This document shows, piece by piece, positions 1 through 5,252 of a DNA stretch of 5,252 nt. Both the position numbers and the translations under genes were made by a program. Source of the DNA: Bacteroidales bacterium (lineage in GTDB: Bacteria > Bacteroidota > Bacteroidia > Bacteroidales > NBLH01). The notes under the pieces were generated by a model. It saw only the letters and a list, made by a program, of their open reading frames with translations. It had not been told where the DNA came from and did not search any database. The DNA is taken from contig JALSLF010000500.1 in assembly GCA_026988445.1 (NCBI GenBank), positions 1-5,252 on the forward strand, given 5' to 3'. Each line of letters begins with the position of its first letter. Position 1 is the stretch's first letter.

Positions 1-920
1 TTATGAGGTGATTTTAGTAAAGCTTGTTGTAATTGTTGTTCTGCTAAATGAAAATGTTCCTGCTCCTGATAAATGATTGATAAATAATAATATGCCGGTG
101 AATAATCCGGATTTAAACGAATAATATCTTTTAGTAATTTTATTTTTTTATCTGTATCTTTTTCTAATAAAGAGAGTTGAATACGTGGAAGTAAATAAGC
201 AGGTTTTAATAAGATGGCTTCGTTAAATAATTCTTTTGCACGAAGAGTATCTTTTATATTAGCATTGGCAAGTCCCGCATAATAATAAGCTTTAGGTTTA
301 ATTTTCCCGCTTGCAAACTTAATACTTTTGTCAAGCGCATCTACTGCTTCACTCCATAACTCTTGTTTAATGTGTAAAATTCCTAAGTTTAACCAAATTT
401 TTGCATTTGTATTTTGTATTTCTAATGCTTTTTTGTAAACTTTTTCAGCTTCGGGGTACTGATGTATTTTTGTATAACTGATTCCTGCATTTAATAAAGC
501 CGGAATATAGTTAGGATTTTGCTTAATGCTTTTTTCAAAATATTCAATGGCTTTTAAATTTTTATTTTGTTTTAGATACACTAAACCGATAAAATTTAAA
601 ATACCTTCAGAATCGGGGTATTTTTCTGATAAATTGATTAAAAGCTTTTTAGTTTCTTTCCATTTGCCAATTTTGTATAGTTTAACCGCTTTTTTGTATA
701 ATGAGTCATTTTGATATTTGTTTTTGTCGATAGAAATTTCATCTCCGGTTTCAAAATCCCAGATATTATTTCCCATATTATCTTTTGAATTTGATATATC
801 AATTACTTCCGGCTGTTTGCTTAGACTTGCCGCATAATTATCTAAATAAGAAATTGAAATAATCAAAGCAATTAATATTACCAAAAAGGGTACAAAGCTA
901 TTGAATAATCGGTTAATCAT
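1..920 (-). CDS. Membrane-anchored TPR-repeat protein, C-terminus cut by window edge
   Basis: The frame is open from an ATG at 918-920 to the left edge, giving 306 full codons and no stop, so the C-terminus lies outside the window. Residues 8-27 are a hydrophobic segment after a short Asn/Arg-containing start, which fits an uncleaved signal anchor with the rest in the periplasm. From about residue 71 the chain is a series of 34-residue TPR units: roughly 71-104, 105-138, 139-172, 173-206, 210-242, a degenerate one at 243-272, and 274-306. They show the usual small, aromatic and Pro-Asn-Tyr positions, as in KQNPNY and RLNPDY. TPR arrays bind proteins; no catalytic domain is visible. The start codon overlaps the TGA stop of the ATP-grasp gene as ATGA, which implies translational coupling and a shared function with the two upstream genes. 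The partner or substrate is unknown. The TPR call is firm; the precise role is not. Confidence 0.9.
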   Translation of the reverse strand, partial: MINRLFNSFVPFLVILIALIISISYLDNYAASLSKQPEVIDISNSKDNMGNNIWDFETGDEISIDKNKYQNDSLYKKAVKLYKIGKWKETKKLLINLSEKYPDSEGILNFIGLVYLKQNKNLKAIEYFEKSIKQNPNYIPALLNAGISYTKIHQYPEAEKVYKKALEIQNTNAKIWLNLGILHIKQELWSEAVDALDKSIKFASGKIKPKAYYYAGLANANIKDTLRAKELFNEAILLKPAYLLPRIQLSLLEKDTDKKIKLLKDIIRLNPDYSPAYYYLSIIYQEQEHFHLAEQQLQQALLKSPH

Positions 921-1804
921 ATTTTTATGTTTTTTTTATTAATTAATTCTAATAATCCGTGTTTACCAACATTTTGTATTTCTATTCCGGGGCGTACGTT
1001 TAATTCCATTACTAATGGCCCCACTTTTTTATCAATGACAATGTCGATACCTATATATTTTAGGGGAGATATTTTTGCAATCTTTTTTGTTATATCAATT
1101 ATCTTATCCCAATAAGGTACTTTTAGTCCTTTAATTTGGGCATTCGTATCCGGATGATAATCCAGATATGTTTTATAATTGTAGGCTTGTCCTAAAATAC
1201 CGGTTTCTATATCAACAGCTACACCAAGAGCACCTTGATGTAAATTTCCTTTTCCGTCCGATTCGTTTGTGGGTATTCGTAGCATAGCAGCAATAATTTC
1301 ACCTTTTAAGGTAATAAGACGTATATCCGGAACGCCATCAGGATAAATGTTCGTAAAAAAATCAGGTGTTTGAATACAATACTCAATAATTGCTCTGTCA
1401 GAATTTCCAAAAGAATAAACCCCAAAAAGTATATTGGCAATATGCCGTTTTATTTCATAAGTGTTCATTTTTTTACCCGAAGGGCTTGCCCAATTGTTAT
1501 TATCATCTTTAAACAAAACAATTATACCACCGCCACCTTTACCTTTTGCCGGTTTTATAGCCAAAGAGTCATACCTGTTCATTTTTCCCCATTTTTGTTG
1601 AATATTGCCTACATGCTCCATAATTGCATAGGTTTCAGGAACAGGAATGCCGGCTTTTTCCAAAAATACTTTGGTTTCTATTTTATCATCAGCCAAAATG
1701 TAGTCTTTTCTGTTGTTATAGGCGTATATAAGCGCTCTGTTTCGTAGGTTTACCCCGGCAACCAGATGGTCTATTGAAAATATTTTTCTTAAAAATTCCT
1801 TCAT
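917..1804 (-). CDS. ATP-grasp ligase, RimK-related alpha-L-glutamate ligase-like protein
   Basis: This is a 295-residue soluble protein with no signal peptide or membrane segment, so it should act in the cytoplasm. ATP-grasp features are clear. A Lys/Gly-rich ATP-binding loop lies at 84-94 (KPAKGKGGGG). The DIRLI strand at 160-164 and the LRIPT segment at 175-179 match the RimK-related family. A metal and phosphate-binding end follows, with Asp254 in GIDIVID and Glu267, Asn269 and Arg271 in MELNVRPG. The length is typical of this family. ATP-grasp enzymes activate a carboxylate as acyl phosphate and join it to an amine, so amide or peptide bond formation is expected. Glutamate as substrate is only the family name's suggestion. 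The gene starts 12 bases after the transglutaminase-7TM gene, with an A-rich leader ending in AAAAGA directly before the ATG, and its stop overlaps the TPR gene. ATP-grasp genes beside 7TM-transglutaminase genes are a recurrent pairing in other bacteria. The family call is strong; the substrate is unknown. Confidence 0.9.
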   Translation of the reverse strand: MKEFLRKIFSIDHLVAGVNLRNRALIYAYNNRKDYILADDKIETKVFLEKAGIPVPETYAIMEHVGNIQQKWGKMNRYDSLAIKPAKGKGGGGIIVLFKDDNNNWASPSGKKMNTYEIKRHIANILFGVYSFGNSDRAIIEYCIQTPDFFTNIYPDGVPDIRLITLKGEIIAAMLRIPTNESDGKGNLHQGALGVAVDIETGILGQAYNYKTYLDYHPDTNAQIKGLKVPYWDKIIDITKKIAKISPLKYIGIDIVIDKKVGPLVMELNVRPGIEIQNVGKHGLLELINKKNIKI

Positions 1805-1816
1805 TCTTTTAATAGT

Positions 1817-3415
1817 TTAAGCATTAGAAGCTTTCATAAGCCACCTAAAACGGTAATACTCTGTTACACGCAGTCCTATCCATCTACCCAGTAAAATATT
1901 TAAGCCGATAATTGATAGAAGCAGTTCGGGAAAAGCAAGAATAAATGCCTGCATAGTACGTGAGTTAATGATAAAATATACCAAAGCTGCAACAATTAAT
2001 GTTTGAAACGTTAGCCGGACAGCATCTTTGAAACTTTCTTCAACTATTTGCCTGCCAAAGCGTTCGGCGGTGATTGTTACTACTGCAATTGGGAATAATG
2101 AAATGTAAGAAAGTTCATATAATTGAAAGTTGATAGCCAGTGCTGCAACCGTTAAAAAAGTAATTACTACGGCACTTAGCATAATAGCCATTTTCGGAAT
2201 ATAAAGTAATCCAAGTTTTTCTAAGGGAAAATGTAAAATACTCACAATTCCAACTACAAAAACAAAGCCGAGCAATCCGTAAAACAGTCCGGTTTCACGA
2301 CAGGATAAAGCAATTAATGCAGGCAAGAAAATACCAAATGTTTGAATGCCTATTACATTTCTGAAAATTGCAATAAAAAGTGCACCGAGCGGCAACATAA
2401 TAATCAATTTTAACAAGCCCAGAGGGATGCCTACTTTTTGAAATGCTTGCCAGGCATTATAGGCATTGAACGGTGTTTCATGAAGTTCTTCAATAAGCAT
2501 AGGGTTTGCTACCAATCTTTTTTTTATGTTAAAAGAATAGTTAAAGTTAATATTGGGGCTGTGCGCAAATAAAAATTTATCACCACGGTATAATAATAAA
2601 TAATTATCGGGTATATAAGCAAAATGATTATTCAATGGGTCAAAAGGTACCCAGTAACCGTTGATATATGCCTCTACCCATTGATGCGAAGTTCTTTTTT
2701 GACCATCGGTTAATATTATACCACCTACCAAACGAGCCGGTATTCCTGCTTTTCTCGCCAATGCTACAAACAAACGACTTTTTCCGTTACACGAAGCTTC
2801 GTTTAATTTTGCAGCGGTAACAGCATCAGTTAATCCTTTAAAAGGTTTAGATTTCATACTGTAGGTATAATCCATAATTGCCCTGAGAATCATACGTGTT
2901 TTAGTAAATCGAGCAACTTTTTCTTGATAAATTTGTTCAATTACAGGGTGGTTTATTTGGATGTTTTCTGTACTTTCAAGATAAGTGCTTAGCCCCGGTG
3001 GAATATTTGTCTCAGGTCGTAGCATTGTATCAATATTGAATTGCAAAGCTTTGCCCATAAATGAAAAACTATAGTCAATATGATATGCTCCATCAGCATT
3101 AGCAATATACCATTTACTTTCGCGACCAAATTCATTACTTACAACTTCATGTGTAAATCCGGGAGAATTAAGCACTTCATTGTAAATGCTCTGTCGCGAA
3201 TCGCTCATAGGAACATAAGTTTTAATATACAAAGCTTCTCCATAACTGTTTGCATCCATTTGTATTGAAACATCATAACTTGTTTTTGGGAGTATTTTTT
3301 TATAAGAGTAACCCCAGACCGTATATTTTAAAGTAATTAAAATAGCAGGCAGTAATATGAAAACAGCTATAATTAAAATGCTAAATTTGCTTACTAAGCG
3401 ATTTTTTTCCGACAT
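1817..3415 (-). CDS. Transglutaminase-like domain fused to seven-helix membrane domain
   Basis: The product is 532 residues long. Residues 11-31 form one membrane helix and about 35-325 lie outside the cytoplasm. The transglutaminase core sits near 200-262: Cys209 in EASCNGKSR, the family signature GIPARLVGG, His244 in SHQWVEAY, and Asp259 in WVPFDP. All three triad positions are therefore present. The C-terminal part has seven hydrophobic segments, about 329-351, 357-372, 375-394, 408-430, 433-449, 469-485 and 489-510. It carries the family motifs FGIFLPALIAL and, at the end, LGRWIGLRVTEYYRFRW. This is the architecture described in Pfam as '7TM_transglut', whose proteobacterial members usually lack the catalytic residues. 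The protein could cleave or form an amide bond at the outer face of the inner membrane, or sense such a substrate; that is inference. It is the first gene of a three-gene operon with the ATP-grasp and TPR genes. The ATG at 3413-3415 is chosen because a short polar lead precedes the first helix. Confidence 0.9.
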   Translation of the reverse strand: MSEKNRLVSKFSILIIAVFILLPAILITLKYTVWGYSYKKILPKTSYDVSIQMDANSYGEALYIKTYVPMSDSRQSIYNEVLNSPGFTHEVVSNEFGRESKWYIANADGAYHIDYSFSFMGKALQFNIDTMLRPETNIPPGLSTYLESTENIQINHPVIEQIYQEKVARFTKTRMILRAIMDYTYSMKSKPFKGLTDAVTAAKLNEASCNGKSRLFVALARKAGIPARLVGGIILTDGQKRTSHQWVEAYINGYWVPFDPLNNHFAYIPDNYLLLYRGDKFLFAHSPNINFNYSFNIKKRLVANPMLIEELHETPFNAYNAWQAFQKVGIPLGLLKLIIMLPLGALFIAIFRNVIGIQTFGIFLPALIALSCRETGLFYGLLGFVFVVGIVSILHFPLEKLGLLYIPKMAIMLSAVVITFLTVAALAINFQLYELSYISLFPIAVVTITAERFGRQIVEESFKDAVRLTFQTLIVAALVYFIINSRTMQAFILAFPELLLSIIGLNILLGRWIGLRVTEYYRFRWLMKASNA

Positions 3416-3660
3416 AAATTTTGGCTTTTAAGTATTAAACTTTTCTATAAAGACCTGATTGTTTTAGATTAGTTGCTTATACGTTGGTTAAAATGACTTG
3501 TTTGTTTCTTGTTTAGAATTGCCTTGTGTTATGTTTTTAAATCATCTTGTAAATCAGTTTATTATATTTATTTTTTGTTTTTTGTTTATTTAGATTAGAT
3601 GTTTAAAAACCGAGTACTTTTAGTTGAAAACCTGATTTAATGTGTGTTGTGTTTTAGCTT
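3416..3660. other. T-rich intergenic region upstream of the transglutaminase operon
   Basis: This stretch has no supportable gene. The plus strand is markedly T-rich, so the leader of the minus-strand operon would be A-rich and weakly structured, as is common for Bacteroidota leaders. Short words recur in it, for example TTAGATTAG near 3465 and 3590 and CCTGATT near 3454 and 3631, but with no regular spacing. I looked for the Bacteroidota promoter pattern (TTTG then TAnnTTTG) on the minus strand and found no good match. The operon promoter is nevertheless likely to be here, because a hairpin terminator closes the preceding transcription unit. Confidence 0.5.
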
Positions 3661-3698
3661 AAAAGAGCTTGACTTTTTAAAAGTCAAGCTCTTTTTTT
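3661..3698 (-). terminator. Strong hairpin terminator after the 143-residue protein gene
   Basis: A perfect 16-bp inverted repeat has arms at 3661-3676 and 3680-3695 around a 3-base loop. The arm reads AAAAGAGCTTGACTTT, so the A-rich base gives a run of T on either strand: seven on the plus strand (3692-3698) and four on the minus strand. It lies 36 bases beyond the minus-strand stop codon at 3732-3734. No plus-strand gene ends nearby, so it most likely stops transcription from the right block, although the sequence would work in both directions and better on the plus strand. Confidence 0.85.
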
Positions 3699-3731
3699 AA
3701 AAAAACTATTAAACTTTATAGTTCAGACGAA

Positions 3732-4163
3732 TTAATTTTCCAGATATTCACTCTCCGTAATATCATCCAAATAATAAACGTCCCAAAGAATACCTTCTTT
3801 ATCGTGTTTTCCGATTTTTAATAATTTCCCGACTTTTCTTCCAAGTTTTGCCGATTTTTCCCTGATTTCATTTTTCTTTTTAATTTCAAACACTTTGTGT
3901 TCGTCTTCTAATAAGTAAATTTCTTCATTAATATCTGCAATACTGTCTGCCGTAAAAGAAATGATAATTTTATAAACGTTTTTATGACTTAAACTGTCAA
4001 AACTAATTTCTTTTACCGGAAAATTGTTTTGCAATTCTCCTTGAAAGTAAGCCCTGAATTTTGCATCATCAGATTTTGTGAAAATTTTAATGCTTGCTGT
4101 TTGGGCAAAAACTGTAAATTGACTAAAAATGAGGATACTAAAAATAAGCTTTATTTTTTTCAT
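3732..4163 (-). CDS. Secreted protein of unknown function, 143 residues
   Basis: The N-terminus is a clear Sec signal peptide: MKKIK, a hydrophobic stretch, then TVFAQ at 17-21 with likely cleavage near residue 20 or 21, leaving about 122 residues in the periplasm or outside. There is no lipobox cysteine. Residues 23-95 look like a beta-strand-rich domain (ASIKIFTKSDDAKFRAYFQG and on to KVFEIKKK). From memory this resembles the N-terminal beta domain of Bacteroidota secreted proteins that carry DUF4476 further on; no DUF4476-like helical part is present here. Residues 93-119 are Lys-rich (EIKKKNEIREKSAKLGRKVG), and the end is acidic (DDITESEYLEN). The ATG at 4161-4163 is supported by the signal peptide that follows at once; the leader is A-rich without a strong Shine-Dalgarno site. 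It lies 143 bases after the 284-residue secreted protein gene and before a terminator, so the two may be co-transcribed. The function is unknown. Confidence 0.85.
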   Translation of the reverse strand: MKKIKLIFSILIFSQFTVFAQTASIKIFTKSDDAKFRAYFQGELQNNFPVKEISFDSLSHKNVYKIIISFTADSIADINEEIYLLEDEHKVFEIKKKNEIREKSAKLGRKVGKLLKIGKHDKEGILWDVYYLDDITESEYLEN

Positions 4164-4195
4164 GAGTTTATTTTTTAATTGTTTTAAATGGTCTC

Positions 4196-4287
4196 ATGGA
4201 ACATCCACTAACATATAGGTTTATGCTTATTATATACACTTAAATAATAATTCCCATGTGTCGCCAGACAGCGGATGGATGTTTCAT
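4196..4287. repeat. Imperfect inverted repeat with 12-bp arms around a GC-rich patch
   Basis: The arms are ATGGAACATCCA at 4196-4207 and TGGATGTTTCAT at 4276-4287. They are complementary at 11 of 12 positions, the exception being a G-T wobble. The 68 bases between them are AT-rich on the left, but 4256-4280 (CATGTGTCGCCAGACAGCGG and beyond) is distinctly GC-rich for this window, with a small TGTC/GACA palindrome at 4259-4270. The element fills most of the spacer between the two secreted-protein genes. It could be a long-range RNA stem, a regulatory site or the remnant of a small dispersed repeat. It has no T-run immediately after the stem, so it is not a convincing terminator. Confidence 0.5.
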
Positions 4288-4306
4288 AGTTTTTTTCTTT
4301 TTAGGT

Positions 4307-5161
4307 TTAAAAACTTGTTTTAATAGGTTTTTTACCTTTATTATTATCTGGGTTTCTTAAATCTAAATTTTCTTTCAATACCCACAATCCGTTTTCAAAT
4401 ATTAATCCGTCTTGCGATAAATCCGGTCCGTAATACATATATTGACCTTTAAATTTTTTTTGTTCGGGTGCTAAATGGTCAAAAACAATCATTTTGATTT
4501 TTTCATCGTAACGAAGCATCATTTTTGCTTGCTCGGAATATTCAAAAATAAGCCGTTTTTTTAATTCATTGTTTTGCATTTTTATAATCGGACTGCCAAA
4601 TTGCAATTTTTGATTTTTCAGAATTAAGATTTCAATAATTTTTTTATTGGTAAAATTATCATTTCCATCCCAAGCCAAAAGAGTATAATAAGTTTTTCCT
4701 TTGTAGGTATTGCTTATCATTTTATAATATAATGCTCCGTACCAATTATTTGCCGATAATATTTTGTTTTCTGCTTGTTTTATTTTTTTTGATTTATCTT
4801 TTAATTCAATCAATTCAATACCTGATGCTTTTCTAAGTTGTACAAAGCCGAAATATTCAAATTCACCGTTCTCGTACGGAATATTCCACGTGTATATTTT
4901 TATTTTGCCATCTTCGGATACTAATTTTGAAACAAACTTTAATTCTAAGAATGAATATTCAAAAGTTTCTTTATTTTGCAACAGCTCTGAAAAAATGCTT
5001 ATTATTTGTTTGTTGAGCTTAATTTTTTCAGCATCGGTTTTTGCATTTACTATATCGTTAAATAGTTTTGAGATATGTTCTGTTTCTTGTTTTATATCTT
5101 GTTCTTGAGCAAAAGAATTTATGCTGAAAACGAGTATTAGTATCATAAAAAAACTTCTCAT
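4307..5161 (-). CDS. Secreted protein of unknown function, 284 residues
   Basis: The protein opens with a Sec signal peptide (MRSFFMILIL, hydrophobic to residue 16, then SFAQEQ), probably cleaved around residues 18-19, with no lipobox cysteine. Residues 20-65 are charged and probably helical (ETEHISKLFNDIVNAKTDAE). The rest, from about 67 to 265, alternates beta-type segments with conserved-looking aromatic and acidic motifs: YTWNIPYENGEFEYFGFVQ (90-108), YYTLLAWDGND (158-168), MIVFDHLAP (224-232) and YMYYGPDLSQDGLIFENGLW (241-260). I recall similar hypothetical proteins from Bacteroidota, but no named family or catalytic motif can be assigned. The C-terminal end is basic and Asn-rich. There is no type IX or Por sorting domain, so it is probably periplasmic. 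The ATG at 5159-5161 is chosen because the signal peptide begins there. An AT-rich TATAAT-like stretch lies about 50 bases upstream (5211-5216) but is weak evidence for a promoter. It probably heads a unit with the 143-residue gene. Confidence 0.85.
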   Translation of the reverse strand: MRSFFMILILVFSINSFAQEQDIKQETEHISKLFNDIVNAKTDAEKIKLNKQIISIFSELLQNKETFEYSFLELKFVSKLVSEDGKIKIYTWNIPYENGEFEYFGFVQLRKASGIELIELKDKSKKIKQAENKILSANNWYGALYYKMISNTYKGKTYYTLLAWDGNDNFTNKKIIEILILKNQKLQFGSPIIKMQNNELKKRLIFEYSEQAKMMLRYDEKIKMIVFDHLAPEQKKFKGQYMYYGPDLSQDGLIFENGLWVLKENLDLRNPDNNKGKKPIKTSF

Positions 5162-5221
5162 GGTCTCGGTATTTAATGATTTTCTTTCAAAACGTATATA
5201 TTATGGTAAAATTATATAATA

Positions 5222-5252
5222 ATTGGCAAATTGGTATATTAGTGTATTGGTA
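5222..5252. repeat. Degenerate 8-base tandem repeat at the window edge
   Basis: Four consecutive units are visible: ATTGGCAA (5222-5229), ATTGGTAT (5230-5237), ATTAGTGT (5238-5245) and ATTGGTA (5246-5252, cut by the window end). The consensus is ATTGGTAT. The array begins about 60 bases upstream of the start codon of the 284-residue secreted protein and continues an unknown distance to the right. Similar short ATTGGTA-type arrays occur between genes in some Bacteroidota, as I recall; their role is not known to me. Confidence 0.55.

Noticed and set aside
526..714. Plus-strand open frame of 62 codons
   Set aside because: It is antisense to the TPR repeats, which read continuously on the minus strand.
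1370..1747. Plus-strand open frame of 125 codons
   Set aside because: It is antisense to the ATP-grasp gene, whose motifs are unmistakable on the minus strand, and its own translation shows no recognisable domain.
3531..3593. Plus-strand 20-codon ORF encoding a hydrophobic peptide (MFLNHLVNQF and on), reminiscent of a small toxin
   Set aside because: The region is simply T-rich, which yields Phe, Ile and Leu codons by composition; there is no ribosome binding site, promoter or antisense partner.
4168..4197. Nine-codon minus-strand upstream ORF (MRPFKTIKK) ahead of the 143-residue gene
   Set aside because: It begins inside the inverted-repeat arm and has no ribosome binding site; its resemblance to the MRSFF start of the neighbouring gene is only a few bases and probably chance.
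4208..4215. TATGTTAG on the minus strand as a -7 element for the 143-residue gene
   Set aside because: It matches the TAnnTTTG pattern with one mismatch at a plausible distance from the start, but no upstream TTTG is present at the right spacing.
4764..5108. Plus-strand open frame of 114 codons
   Set aside because: It lies wholly antisense to the 284-residue secreted protein, is rich in Ser, Phe and Cys as expected for a shadow frame, and has no ribosome binding site.
5207..5230. Possible Bacteroidota promoter on the minus strand (TTTG at 5227-5230, TAATTTTA at 5207-5214) ahead of the 284-residue gene
   Set aside because: The two elements are only 12 bases apart, clearly shorter than the usual spacing, and the AT-rich sequence gives such matches by chance.

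Overview
The window is AT-rich and every gene I can support lies on the minus strand. The base composition, A-rich leaders instead of strong Shine-Dalgarno sites, and signal peptides ending in Phe-Ala-Gln all suggest a member of the Bacteroidota. That assignment is an inference, because the window holds no rRNA or other marker gene.

Read in the direction of transcription (right to left), there are two blocks. The right block (5161 down to 3732) holds two secreted proteins of unknown function, 284 and 143 residues long. They are separated by a 143-base spacer that contains an imperfect 12-bp inverted repeat around a GC-rich patch. The block ends in a strong hairpin at 3661-3698. To the right of it, the window edge cuts through a short tandem array with an 8-base period.

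The left block (3415 down to the left edge) is a tight three-gene operon. The first gene encodes a membrane protein with one N-terminal helix, an extracytoplasmic transglutaminase-like domain and seven C-terminal helices. The second, 12 bases later, encodes a cytoplasmic ATP-grasp ligase of the RimK-related 'alpha-L-glutamate ligase-like' family. The third overlaps the second by 4 bases (ATGA) and encodes a membrane-anchored TPR protein that runs off the window. The first two genes form a known but functionally obscure pairing. In proteobacteria the membrane partner is described as an inactive transglutaminase and is often next to a retropepsin-like protease.

Here the transglutaminase domain keeps a complete Cys-His-Asp set, so it may be a catalytically competent version of a family usually called dead. 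The simplest reading is that the ATP-grasp enzyme forms an amide or peptide linkage inside the cell, the membrane protein acts on or senses a related bond outside, and the TPR protein provides a scaffold in the periplasm. The substrate cannot be read from the sequence. The 240-base T-rich stretch between the two blocks holds no gene and probably carries the operon's promoter and leader, though no clear promoter match is visible.
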